Of a stretch of DNA of 64,000 nt, positions 19,658-28,885 are shown piece after piece; the stretch's first letter is position 1; the number at the start of each line of letters is the position of its first letter. The stretch spans positions 1 through 64,000 of the forward strand of contig CAMZAX010000008.1 of the NCBI GenBank assembly GCA_947304355.1. The letters are read 5' to 3'. The notes beneath the pieces are model-generated. The model saw only the letters and a program-made list of their open reading frames with translations. It was not told the DNA's origin and made no database searches. Both the position numbers and the translations under genes were made by a program. Origin of the DNA: an uncultured Selenomonadales bacterium (GTDB lineage Bacteria > Bacillota > Negativicutes > Selenomonadales > Selenomonadaceae).

Positions 19658-20884
19658 TTACGCATTTCGCATTGCTTTCAAGATTTTTTCTGCAAGCCCG
19701 TGCATTTTCGCGAAGGAAGTCGAACACGCCGCGACGCGAATCCCAAGCTTGAGCGGGACGGCGAAAATCAAATCGTCGTGCAGGCGGCGGCAGACGGCGG
19801 CAGGATCGTCGGCAGGTATCGCGATAAAGAAACCGCCCTTGTACGGAACAATCCTCAAGCCGCAAGCCCGCGCCTCGTCGACGAAAACATCTGCGCGGCG
19901 TTTGACCATTTGGTACAGTGCACTGCGCTCCGCCTCGTAAATCGGTGTAAGGTCTTTGTCGGCGGCAAGCTTGACAAGCAACGCCTGCGCCCCGCGATTG
20001 ATATTCGACCAAGCGGCGCGGCTTGAATACTTGCTGACGTTTTTGAACTCGTCGATAACCGCCGCACTCGACGACACGCCGATAAGCGCGCCCGTCCGCT
20101 GCCCGTAAAACGTGTAGCTCTTCGACATGCTGAACGCAATCATCACGAACAGATTTTCGGGCAAGTCGCCGAACTTGCGCATGAAAGCCCTCGTCGCATT
20201 TTTTTCGCCCGCGAAGTCAATGTAAGCAATGTCGACCAGCAGAGAAATTTTTTTGCCCGCCGAAACCTGCGCCTTCAAAACGTCAAGGACTTTATCCCAT
20301 TCGTCGCCGCCAAGCGCGTAGCCCGTCGGGTTGTGCGCGGGTGTGTTGATTATCACGAGCAAGGATTTTTGTTTCTTCAACAGCGCGTCGACCTTTACGG
20401 CAAAGTCGGCGATATTAAAATTCAGCGCGTCGTCGAAAAGCTTAAACGTCTCCAACCGTTTGCCGGTCTCGACGCAAATGACGTTGTAGGTGCCCCAACA
20501 CCAATCGGAAGTCAAAACGGCGTCGCCGCGTTCGGCGTAGTTGGCAATGGCGTGGTGAATCGCGCCCGTGCCGCCGGCAGTCGCCACCGCCCCGAATTGC
20601 GCATCGGGCTTGTTGTCGGCGAACGTCAAATCGATAACGGTGTCCAGATAAGCGGGCAGACCCGAAATCGGCGCGTAGGCAACCATGTCCGAAAAGTTCA
20701 TAGCGCGGAAAGTTTTTTCAACCGTCGGAAGCGTCGCAAGCTTGCCGTCGTCGTTCAGCACCACGCCGATTGTCGCGTTGGTTACGGCGTTCGCCCCGTG
20801 AATTTTTATCGCCTCGTTGCAAGCCTGATTCGCGTCAAAGATCGCGTCCTTGAGCTTCCTGCCCGCCGCGTGTGTTGCTGTCAT
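19658..20884 (-). CDS. Pyridoxal-phosphate aminotransferase class I/II
   Basis: NTPAHNPTGYALGGDEWDKV; DIAYIDFAG; FSMSKSYTFYGQRTGALIG. Confidence 0.9.
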   Translation of the reverse strand: MTATHAAGRKLKDAIFDANQACNEAIKIHGANAVTNATIGVVLNDDGKLATLPTVEKTFRAMNFSDMVAYAPISGLPAYLDTVIDLTFADNKPDAQFGAVATAGGTGAIHHAIANYAERGDAVLTSDWCWGTYNVICVETGKRLETFKLFDDALNFNIADFAVKVDALLKKQKSLLVIINTPAHNPTGYALGGDEWDKVLDVLKAQVSAGKKISLLVDIAYIDFAGEKNATRAFMRKFGDLPENLFVMIAFSMSKSYTFYGQRTGALIGVSSSAAVIDEFKNVSKYSSRAAWSNINRGAQALLVKLAADKDLTPIYEAERSALYQMVKRRADVFVDEARACGLRIVPYKGGFFIAIPADDPAAVCRRLHDDLIFAVPLKLGIRVAACSTSFAKMHGLAEKILKAMRNA

Positions 20885-20962
20885 ATGAAGAGCCTCCTAA
20901 AGTTTTGTCGACGCCGATTATAACTGCTTATAAGCTTTTGGCAAAGGTTTGCGCCAATGTAT

Positions 20963-21859
20963 TCAAGTATTCTTGCCGCGAACGAAATGCGGATATTTTT
21001 TCAGGAAGTCGGCAAGCGCGGGCAACTTGATTTCGCTCACGTCGCAGGGCACGAACTTTGCGGGCGTGTGAAAATATTTTCCGTTCGCCATAGCCGCTGC
21101 CACGAAATTTTTATCCAGATACTTCGCGTCGACGGCGGACAACTCCACGCACTCGACAGCCGCCGCCATTTTCTCGACAACCTTATCGACGCCGCCCATG
21201 TTTGAAAAATGCCATCCGCCGTTCGTGATTCTCGGCAAAGATTCGCGGGCATTGCGGAAGGCTTGCGGTGATTTCATGTGCTTAAACTTGCCTATAACCG
21301 TGCCCGACCATGGCAACTTGCGGCAAATCCAATCGAAATAATAACTGTGAAATTTTTGTTGGCAACCGACGGGGCTCAAGTCCAGAAAGTCGTTAATCCT
21401 CATGCCGCAATGAAACGGCACCAACTTATTTTTCGTGTAGGGCGACGTGTCGTAAAAAGCAACAACGTCAACGTGCTTACCGGCTTCGTTTAAGCTGTCG
21501 CGGATCGTCTTGACTATCGCGGGGTCGGGGAATTCGTCGGCGTCGCTTATCATAATTAAATCGTCGGGCTCGGCGTCGCTCAAGCCCTTCATGATGTTGT
21601 TGCGCTGATTGTTTTCGATTGACCAATCGCCCACGCCCTTGTACGGCACGACGGAAGTATCCATGACGTATCCGACCTTCGACAGATACTTTTCGTAGTC
21701 GCGAATGTGTTCGTAAAAGTTGAAGGGCTTAGGCTCGTTGGCGTGCGTCTTGTTCGCCTCGACGATAACGAAACGGTCGACGACATCCCAAAGACTTGCA
21801 AAGCGCAGCTCCAAAAGTTCAAGCTCGTTAAAGAAGGTGAAGCAGTCGTAAATTTTCAT
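20963..21859 (-). CDS. GT17-like glycosyltransferase
   Basis: MKIYDCFTFFNELELLELRFASLWDVVDRFVIVEANKTH; ISDADEFPDP; HFSNMGG. Confidence 0.82.
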   Translation of the reverse strand: MKIYDCFTFFNELELLELRFASLWDVVDRFVIVEANKTHANEPKPFNFYEHIRDYEKYLSKVGYVMDTSVVPYKGVGDWSIENNQRNNIMKGLSDAEPDDLIMISDADEFPDPAIVKTIRDSLNEAGKHVDVVAFYDTSPYTKNKLVPFHCGMRINDFLDLSPVGCQQKFHSYYFDWICRKLPWSGTVIGKFKHMKSPQAFRNARESLPRITNGGWHFSNMGGVDKVVEKMAAAVECVELSAVDAKYLDKNFVAAAMANGKYFHTPAKFVPCDVSEIKLPALADFLKKYPHFVRGKNT

Positions 21860-21899
21860 CGTACAATCTCCATAGATAAAACGAACGCCGCGAAAATTG

Positions 21900-21921
21900 G
21901 GGCGCGCATGGACGCGCGCCC
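21900..21921. repeat. Perfect 8-bp inverted repeat
   Basis: GGGCGCGC-ATGGAC-GCGCGCCC. Confidence 0.9.
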
Positions 21922-21923
21922 TC

Positions 21924-21956
21924 CGCCGCGTTTGAAACAGGATGTTTCAAGCGGCG
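21924..21956. repeat. Inverted repeat, ~13-bp stem with bulge
   Basis: CGCCGCGTTTGAAAC-AGGAT-GTTTCAAGCGGCG. Confidence 0.9.
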
Positions 21957-22028
21957 ACCACTCGGCACGGGTTGTTTGTCGCTCCGAACTGTTATCGGCA
22001 GCCGCCCCTGCGAGGTGCCCTTTCTTTG

Positions 22029-22058
22029 CTACTTTCTTTGGGCACGCAAAGAAAGTAG
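22029..22058. repeat. Perfect 12-bp inverted repeat
   Basis: CTACTTTCTTTG-GGCACG-CAAAGAAAGTAG. Confidence 0.95.
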
Positions 22059-22170
22059 ATTCTAACCATAAAAATCATTGCAACGCCGAATCAGCGGGAC
22101 ACGTCCGCCGTCGACAACCCGCGCTGTCTTTGCGTACTTTTGCTTAGCAAACGAAAGGACGCCCGCCCGC

Positions 22171-23406
22171 TTACCTGTCGGGGAAAAATTCGTCGTGAAT
22201 GCTGTTGACCGCCTCCGTGACTTGCGAACCCTTGACCAAACATGAAACGCTGATTTCGGACGTGCTGATAATGTCGATATTGACATCTGCGCGGGCGAGT
22301 GCGCCGAACATGCGAGCCGCGACGCCGGGACTGCCCAACATGCCCGCGCCGACGATTGAGACTTTCGCCATGTCCTCTTCGACGAGCACGGACGCCGCGT
22401 TGATTTTTTCGCTGGTCGTGCCGATAACTTTCTTCGCTTCGGGCAAGTCGTTGAGGTTAATCGTGAAGACGATGTCGTTGATGTTCCTGTCGATGTTGCG
22501 AATGCTCTGGACGATCATGTCAACGTCGATATTGGCTTCGGCGAGCGCGTGAAACAGCGTGTAAGCGACGCCGGGATTGTTCGGGACGCCGATAACGGAA
22601 ATTTTGGCAACCTTCATGTCGTGGGCGACGCCGCGAATTTCAAAATCTTTTTCCTCCACCGTGTAATCCTCCCTGATAATCGTGCCGACGTCCTTGGTGA
22701 ACGTCGAACGGACGTGAATCGGAATGTTGAAGAACTGACCCATTTCAACCGAACGCGGTTGCATGACGCCTGCGCCGAGCCGAGCCATTTCAAGCATTTC
22801 GTAGTAGGTAATTTCTTTCATCTTGCGTGCATGTTTGACCAGACGCGGGTCGGCTGAATAAACGCCGTCAACGTCGGTGAAAATTTCGCACTCGTCGGCT
22901 TTGAGCGCGCCCGCCAATGCAACGGCGGAAGTGTCGGAGCCGCCGCGTCCCAACGTCACGGGGTCGCCGAGTTCGTCCGCGCCTTGGAAGCCCGCCACGA
23001 CGACGACGTTGCCCTTGTTAAGTTCGTCGTGCACGCGTTTGGGTTTAATGCCGAGGATTCTGCCTTTCGTGTGCACGGAATTTGTCCGCATGCCGACTTG
23101 TGCGCCCGTCAAAGAAATCGCGGGTTGACCCAATTTTTTGAACGCCATAGCCAACAACGCGATTGAAACCTGTTCGCCCGTCGTCAACAGCATGTCGAGT
23201 TCGCGCAGGTAATCTGCTTTGTAGGGTTGCGCGTCTATGCCGCCGGCAAGCGCAAGCAAATCGTCGGTCGTCTTGCCCATTGCCGAGACCACAACGACGA
23301 TTTTGTCGTCGGGCTTTTTTTCGGCGAGGATTCGTTGTGCCACCGCCAAAATTTTTTCCGTCGTCGCAACCGAAGAGCCGCCGAATTTTTTCACAACCAG
23401 AGCCAT
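22171..23406 (-). CDS. lysC: Aspartate kinase
   Basis: VVKKFGGSSVATTEKI; TLGRGGSDTSAVALAGALKADECEIFTDVDGVYSADPR; two ACT-like regions. Confidence 0.97.
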   Translation of the reverse strand: MALVVKKFGGSSVATTEKILAVAQRILAEKKPDDKIVVVVSAMGKTTDDLLALAGGIDAQPYKADYLRELDMLLTTGEQVSIALLAMAFKKLGQPAISLTGAQVGMRTNSVHTKGRILGIKPKRVHDELNKGNVVVVAGFQGADELGDPVTLGRGGSDTSAVALAGALKADECEIFTDVDGVYSADPRLVKHARKMKEITYYEMLEMARLGAGVMQPRSVEMGQFFNIPIHVRSTFTKDVGTIIREDYTVEEKDFEIRGVAHDMKVAKISVIGVPNNPGVAYTLFHALAEANIDVDMIVQSIRNIDRNINDIVFTINLNDLPEAKKVIGTTSEKINAASVLVEEDMAKVSIVGAGMLGSPGVAARMFGALARADVNIDIISTSEISVSCLVKGSQVTEAVNSIHDEFFPDR

Positions 23407-23454
23407 GCTATCAATCCCCCTTCGTACAGCTCAATAGTAAGTTTCAAAAAGAAA

Positions 23455-23478
23455 GCGACTCCGTGCAAGCGGAATCGC
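23455..23478 (-). terminator. Putative terminator hairpin downstream of lysC-proximal gene region
   Basis: GCGACTCCG-TGCAAG-CGGAATCGC with T-rich flank on minus strand. Confidence 0.5.
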
Positions 23479-23499
23479 CTCAAAAATTTTCAAGCGTAA

Positions 23500-23802
23500 T
23501 TATTTTTTAGCCGAGGCGCGTGCAGGTTTTTCCGAAGCCTTCGCGGGAGCGGCGGCGGGTTTTTCGGGAGCCTTGGCGGGTGCGGGCGCAGGCACCGGCG
23601 TCATCAATTCAACGAAAATATCCGCAAGCGCAACCGATACGACGCCCAACACATCCTTGAGCACCGCGTTATAAAGGTCGCCGCCGTCCACAACGCCGCG
23701 ACCGTTTTCCGTCATGAAAAATTTTTTCGGGTGCTCGCTTGATTGTGCCGCCGCTTCGATTTTGTCGGCAATCATTTTCGCAAGCTGCTCTTTGGTCATC
23801 AA
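23500..23802 (-). CDS. Small hypothetical protein with Pro/Ala/Lys-rich C-terminal tail
   Basis: Intact 100-aa ORF; PAPAPAKAPEKPAAAPAKASEKPARASAKK tail. Confidence 0.65.
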   Translation of the reverse strand: MMTKEQLAKMIADKIEAAAQSSEHPKKFFMTENGRGVVDGGDLYNAVLKDVLGVVSVALADIFVELMTPVPAPAPAKAPEKPAAAPAKASEKPARASAKK

Positions 23803-23934
23803 TTTTCACTCCTTGAAACTTTTTCCTGTCAACTTCCACGCGCCTAATAAAATTCCTGCCGCAAGAAAATTTTTAACCGCCGCCTAAAGACAAACGCGAC
23901 GATTTGACTTATACTTAACACGAGGTGAATTGGC

Positions 23935-24594
23935 ATGAACAACTTCAAGAAAAAAATTCTCACGGGTCTTTTGAGCGGCGCGTTGCTTTTGACGGGCGCG
24001 CAAGCATTGGCGGCACCGACCGAAATTCCCGAAGACTACGGTTGGCACGACGAAGCGGCGGCGCACAGTGGTTGGGCGAAATTCATTTCCGAACGTTACG
24101 ACGTCGACGCCGCGCAGGTCGAGACAGCTCTGAAAAACGGCACACGTATCGAAGACATTTGGAATGCGGCAATGTTGTCGAAACTCAGCGGCAAAAATTT
24201 TTCGGACGTGTTGGCAATGAAAGTCGATTGGCCGCAAGTCGCCAAAAAGTTGAACATAACCGGCGAACAGTTTCGGGAATTCTTCAAGACCGAACGCGCT
24301 GAAGCTTTTGCCAGACGCGCGGGCATTGATGTCAAGACGTTGGTCAATTTGCTCAACGACGGCTACGATCTGCGCGACATCGACATTGCCGCAAGAATCG
24401 CGAAGGCGGCGGGCAAGGACGTAAAGAGCGTCCTGGGCAAGCGCAAAATCAACAACACTTGGGACGACGTGGCGAAATCTTACGGCGTCGACATGGAAAA
24501 AATTATGCCTCCTCCTCCGCCGCCACCCAGTCACTACGGTCACCCCGGACAACATCGCGGACAACGCGGACATCGCGGACAACCTCAAGGTTAA
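23935..24594 (+). CDS. Secreted hypothetical protein with internal repeats and Pro/His/Gly/Gln-rich tail
   Basis: Signal peptide MNNFKKKILTGLLSGALLLTGAQALA; related segments GKNFSDVLAM/GKDVKSVLGK; PPPPPPP...GHPGQHRGQRGHRGQ. Confidence 0.75.
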   Translation: MNNFKKKILTGLLSGALLLTGAQALAAPTEIPEDYGWHDEAAAHSGWAKFISERYDVDAAQVETALKNGTRIEDIWNAAMLSKLSGKNFSDVLAMKVDWPQVAKKLNITGEQFREFFKTERAEAFARRAGIDVKTLVNLLNDGYDLRDIDIAARIAKAAGKDVKSVLGKRKINNTWDDVAKSYGVDMEKIMPPPPPPPSHYGHPGQHRGQRGHRGQPQG

Positions 24595-24615
24595 TACCTT
24601 TCCATAAAAAAATTC

Positions 24616-24648
24616 AGCGACAGGCTCGATTGAACCTGCCGCTTTTTG
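24616..24648 (+). terminator. Putative terminator
   Basis: AGCGACAGG-N10-CCTGCCGCT-TTTTG. Confidence 0.65.
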
Positions 24649-24661
24649 TTTGCAAAAATTT

Positions 24662-25075
24662 TTAAGCAGTGACTGCACCCGCAGTGTAGCCCGCTTTGTT
24701 AATCGCCTCGCGGAGCGCGTCGTCGGGAACGTCCGCCTTCAAGCCGACAAGCGCGGACTGTTTTTCAAGACTCGCCGCCGCAATCGTCACGCCGTCAACT
24801 TTTTCAAGCGCGCGCACGACACGATAAATGCATTTCTCGCACGTCATGCCGTCAACGTCAATCGTTCGGTGCAACGGAAATTTTTCAATCTTCTCGACAC
24901 GGGCACGATAGCTGTCGTCCAAAATTTTTTGCGCGTTACAGCCGCCCTTGCAGCCCGCGCAGCCGTCTTCCGAACAACAAGCCGCCTCGCCCTTGAAGAA
25001 CGCACGATAAGCCGTCCTGAGCCCGAAGACGAACGCCGCCGCGATTACCGCGCCGAGTATAATCGTTGCCGTCAT
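24662..25075 (-). CDS. FeoB-associated Cys-rich membrane segment fused to heavy-metal-associated (HMA) domain
   Basis: N-terminal TM, CCSEDGCAGCKGGC cluster, then VDGMTCEKCIYRVVRALEKVDGV (CxxC HMA). Confidence 0.82.
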   Translation of the reverse strand: MTATIILGAVIAAAFVFGLRTAYRAFFKGEAACCSEDGCAGCKGGCNAQKILDDSYRARVEKIEKFPLHRTIDVDGMTCEKCIYRVVRALEKVDGVTIAAASLEKQSALVGLKADVPDDALREAINKAGYTAGAVTA

Positions 25076-25090
25076 TTGAAGTCATCTCCG

Positions 25091-26992
25091 TCATTCAAAG
25101 CCGAGGAGCCTGCCGCCCTGATAGACGATAAGCGACACAACCCACGCGACCGCCGTCGTGTAGAAAAATACGAACGCCATCCACTTGAAGCCTTGCGCCT
25201 CTTTCTTGACGGTGCCGAGCGCGGTCATGCACGGCGAATACAGCAAGCTGAACACCATGAACGCCAACGCCGACAGCGGAGTGAACGCGCTGCCCATTGA
25301 CGTTGCATTTAAGACTTCTGCAGTGCCTTCCGCATCGTCCGTGTCAACAGAATCTTCGTCCACGCCGTAAAGAATTCCCATCGTCGAGACGACAGCTTCT
25401 TTCGCAAGGATGCCCGTCACGACAGACGCGCCCGCTTCCCACGTGTCAAAGCCTTGCGGGGCGAACAGCACGGACGTCGTCGAGCCGATACTTGCAAGAT
25501 AACTGGTGTCCATGTCTTCGGTCATGCCGTCGGAATTGAAATTGCTGAGGAACCAAATTATAACGCTCATCGCGAAAATAATCGTGCCGGCTTTAATCAA
25601 GTAGCCCTTGCCCTTGTCCCACGCCTCAAGCAGGACGGTTTTAATGTCGGGCAGACGATACGGCGGCAGTTCAAGCAGGAAGGTCGATTGCCGTTCGGTG
25701 AACATCGTCGAGCTTAAAACTTTCGCCATAACAATCGCCGTGATTATGCCGAGGAAATACATTGCGAAGACGACGTTGGCAACGTTGTCGGGGAAGAACA
25801 TCGCCGCGAACAGCGCGATAATCGGGACTTTTGCGTTGCAGGTTATGAACGGCGTCACGAAGATTGAAATCATCCTGTCCTTGTGCGTGTCGAGTGCGCG
25901 ATTCGCCATAATGGCGGGGACGGCGCAACCGAAGCCCATCATCAGCGGCATAATCGATTTGCCCGACAAACCTGCGCGGCGCATAATCGGATCCATAATG
26001 AACGCGACGCGAGCCATATAACCCGTGCCGTCGAGGAAACTCAAAATGATAAACAGCGTGAAAATCAGCGGCACGAAGTTGATAACCGCGCCGACGCCCG
26101 CGATAATGCCGTCCGAAACGAGCGACTGCATCCAACCTTCGACGCCCGCCGCCTCCATTGACTCCGCCGCCCAAGGTACAAGCGTTTCGTCGAAGAATTC
26201 GCCGACAATGTCCGCAAGCGGTTGCCCTATCCAGTTGAACGAGATTTGGAACATCAAATAGAATATTGCAATCATCAAGATTATCGACGTGACGCCGTTG
26301 GCAAGGTAGGAGTCAAGCTTTTCGGTGAGCGTCTTGCCCGCCGCGCTGACCGTCACCGCGCTTGCCATAATCTTATCAATCAAGTCGTAACGCGCCGCGA
26401 TAATTTCTTCGTCGACCTTCGCGGGAGCCAAGCCGCTGCGTTCCAGGTTGCGGACGCGCTCAATGTGTTCGTTGATAAGTTTGCTCGGTTTGTAGTTCGT
26501 CATGACGGCGTTGGTGAACACGTCAAGCAATTTGCGGACGCTTTTGTTGCTGCGCCCGACGGTGTTTGTCACGGGCATGCCGAAGGCGTCTTCGAGCTTC
26601 TTCATGTCGATTTTAATGCCGTGACGTTCGGCCTCGTCCATCATGTTCAGGTTGAGGATAAGCGGAATGCCGTTTTCCATGAGCTGAACCGTTAGGAACA
26701 AGTTGCGCGAGATATTCGACGCGTCGATAATGTTGACGACGATATCGGGCTTGTTGGTCTTGAAATAATCGCTGACGACCTGTTCTTCCTGCGAGCGGGC
26801 GTTGATTGAATAAGTGCCGGGCAAGTCAATGACGGAAATTTTTCTGCCGTTGTGTTCGATGACGCCGACTTTCTTGTCGACGGTGACGCCCGGCCAGTTG
26901 CCGATTTTCTGCCGCGCGCCCGTGAGTTCGTTAAAGATTGTCGATTTGCCGGTATTGGGGTTGCCGGTCAAAGCTACTGATAATGCTGACAT
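25091..26992 (-). CDS. feoB: Ferrous iron transport protein B
   Basis: ALTGNPNTGKSTIFNELTGARQKIGNWPGVTVDKKVG; DLPGTYSI; multiple TMs. Confidence 0.97.
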   Translation of the reverse strand: MSALSVALTGNPNTGKSTIFNELTGARQKIGNWPGVTVDKKVGVIEHNGRKISVIDLPGTYSINARSQEEQVVSDYFKTNKPDIVVNIIDASNISRNLFLTVQLMENGIPLILNLNMMDEAERHGIKIDMKKLEDAFGMPVTNTVGRSNKSVRKLLDVFTNAVMTNYKPSKLINEHIERVRNLERSGLAPAKVDEEIIAARYDLIDKIMASAVTVSAAGKTLTEKLDSYLANGVTSIILMIAIFYLMFQISFNWIGQPLADIVGEFFDETLVPWAAESMEAAGVEGWMQSLVSDGIIAGVGAVINFVPLIFTLFIILSFLDGTGYMARVAFIMDPIMRRAGLSGKSIMPLMMGFGCAVPAIMANRALDTHKDRMISIFVTPFITCNAKVPIIALFAAMFFPDNVANVVFAMYFLGIITAIVMAKVLSSTMFTERQSTFLLELPPYRLPDIKTVLLEAWDKGKGYLIKAGTIIFAMSVIIWFLSNFNSDGMTEDMDTSYLASIGSTTSVLFAPQGFDTWEAGASVVTGILAKEAVVSTMGILYGVDEDSVDTDDAEGTAEVLNATSMGSAFTPLSALAFMVFSLLYSPCMTALGTVKKEAQGFKWMAFVFFYTTAVAWVVSLIVYQGGRLLGFE

Positions 26993-27012
26993 TTAATCAC
27001 CTTCCTTGTTGT

Positions 27013-27243
27013 TCAGCCGACTTCGGAAACTTCAATCTGCGCGGCGTCGTCGCGTCGCATGGCGAGGTTGTAGGAACGCAGGCGCAGGGCAATGGGGTCG
27101 CCGAACGGTGCCGAGTTCAAAATTTCCACGCGCGTGCCGGGAATTAAGCCCATGGTCATGAGCCGCTGTTTGAGTTCGGATTCGCCGACGGAATCGATTC
27201 GCACGACCATGCCGGGCTTTGTATCTTTAAGCGTCAATGTCAT
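27013..27243 (-). CDS. feoA: Ferrous iron transport protein A
   Basis: GELKQRLMTMGLIPGTRVEILNSAPFGDPIALRLRSYNLAMRRDDAAQIEV-like FeoA pattern. Confidence 0.92.
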   Translation of the reverse strand: MTLTLKDTKPGMVVRIDSVGESELKQRLMTMGLIPGTRVEILNSAPFGDPIALRLRSYNLAMRRDDAAQIEVSEVG

Positions 27244-27379
27244 CAGCTCCTTGAAAAAGATTTTCGTTTGCTTGCCGCGAAGTTTATCACGCGTGAAAAC
27301 AATTATCAACACCCTTGCAAAAATTTTTGCAACAAAAAAGAGCCGCCCCGCAATCGGAACGACTCCCGCGAAAAATTTT

Positions 27380-28885
27380 TCAGATTTCGGCAAGAAAAGC
27401 CGCGTAACCTTTTTTCGTTTCGTAAATGTCGATTTTGGACGTTGCCTCCCACGGCGCGTGCATACTCAACACCGCGACGCCGCTGTCGATGACTTCCATG
27501 CCGTATTCAGCCATCATGTAGGCGATCGTGCCGCCGCCGCCGAGGTCAACCTTGCCCAGTTCGCTGAATTGATATTTGACGTTGTGCTTGTCGAGAATGC
27601 CGCGCAGTTTGCCGACGTATTCGGCGTTGGCGTCGCTGGAACCCGACTTGCCGCGCGAACCAGTGAACTTGTTGAACACCATGCCCTTGCCGAGGTAGGC
27701 GACGTTGCGTTTTTCAAAGGCGGAAGCATACAGCGCGTCGAAGGCACTGGACACGTCCGAGCTTAACATGAACGAATTTCTTAACGCGCGGCGCAGGGCG
27801 AGTTCGCTGTACTGTCCGCAGGCGTTCAAGAGTTCGGCGAGCGTGTTCGCGAAAAAGCGGGACTTCATGCCGGTCGCGCCGTAGCTGCCGATTTCCTCCT
27901 TGTCGACGAGCAGACAGCACGCGGTTTTCCCGAAAGTTTGATTCGCCGCCTCCAGCATGGCGACGAGCGACGTGTAGGAGCAAACGCGGTCGTCTTGCCC
28001 GTAGCCGAGCACCATTGAGCGGTCAAAGCCGAGTTCGCGAGCCTTGCCCGCCGGCACCAGCGCGAGTTCAGCCGAAATGAAGTCTTCTTCGTCGATGTCG
28101 TATTTGTCCTTGAGGAGCTTGAGGACGCCGCGCTTGACGGACTCTTTGTCGTTTTCTTTGAGCGGGTAATTGCCGACGAGGATGTCGAGCTTTTCGCCTT
28201 CGATAACTTTATCGGCGGTCTTTTTAAGCTGTTCCTGCGACAAGTGAATCAGCAAATCCGTCACGCAAAACACGGGGTCGCCTGCGTCTTCGCCGATGAC
28301 GATTTCGATAACGCGCCCGTCCTTTTTGACAACGACGCCGTGCATGGCGAGCGGCAAGGTAACCCACTGATATTTTTTGATGCCGCCGTAATAATGCGTG
28401 TCGAGGTAGGCAAGCCCGCTGTCTTCGTAAAGCGGATTCTGCTTGAGGTCGAGGCGGCAAGTGTCGATGTGCGCGCCGAGAATTTTCAAGCCGTTTTCGA
28501 GCGGCTCCGTGCCGATTTGGAACAGCGCGACGGTTTTCTTCATGCAGACGCTGTAAACTTTGTCGCCCGCCGCGAGCTTGCCGCCGGACTTAATCACGTC
28601 GTCGAGATTTTTGTAGCCGACAGCCTCCGCGCGCTTTACCGCCTCAACGACGGATTCGCGTTCGGTCTTGCAGCGGCTGATGAAGTCGATGTAACCCGCC
28701 GCCAGCTGTTCCATGGCAGCCTTGTCGTCGTCGGTGTATTCGCTCCAGACGGAAAATTTTTTGTCTTTGGTGTCTTTGTCGTCAGACATTTTGCGTTTCT
28801 CCTTTTCGAGTTTGATTTGTTTCCACGCGCGCAATTTGTCCCGCAATTCGGAAACCTGCGCGGCAAGTGTTTTATCGTCGGTCAA
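27380..28885 (-). CDS. M18 family aminopeptidase
   Basis: KILGAHIDTCRLDLKQNPLYEDSGLAYLDTHYYGGIKKYQW; VDKEEIGSYGATG; start uncertain (28885 TTG or internal ATG). Confidence 0.88.
   Translation of the reverse strand: MTDDKTLAAQVSELRDKLRAWKQIKLEKEKRKMSDDKDTKDKKFSVWSEYTDDDKAAMEQLAAGYIDFISRCKTERESVVEAVKRAEAVGYKNLDDVIKSGGKLAAGDKVYSVCMKKTVALFQIGTEPLENGLKILGAHIDTCRLDLKQNPLYEDSGLAYLDTHYYGGIKKYQWVTLPLAMHGVVVKKDGRVIEIVIGEDAGDPVFCVTDLLIHLSQEQLKKTADKVIEGEKLDILVGNYPLKENDKESVKRGVLKLLKDKYDIDEEDFISAELALVPAGKARELGFDRSMVLGYGQDDRVCSYTSLVAMLEAANQTFGKTACCLLVDKEEIGSYGATGMKSRFFANTLAELLNACGQYSELALRRALRNSFMLSSDVSSAFDALYASAFEKRNVAYLGKGMVFNKFTGSRGKSGSSDANAEYVGKLRGILDKHNVKYQFSELGKVDLGGGGTIAYMMAEYGMEVIDSGVAVLSMHAPWEATSKIDIYETKKGYAAFLAEI

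Noticed and set aside
21895-22165. Possible tRNA/structured riboswitch or IS end
   Set aside because: No cloverleaf or known riboswitch core recognised and no transposase nearby; kept only as an unexplained hairpin element.
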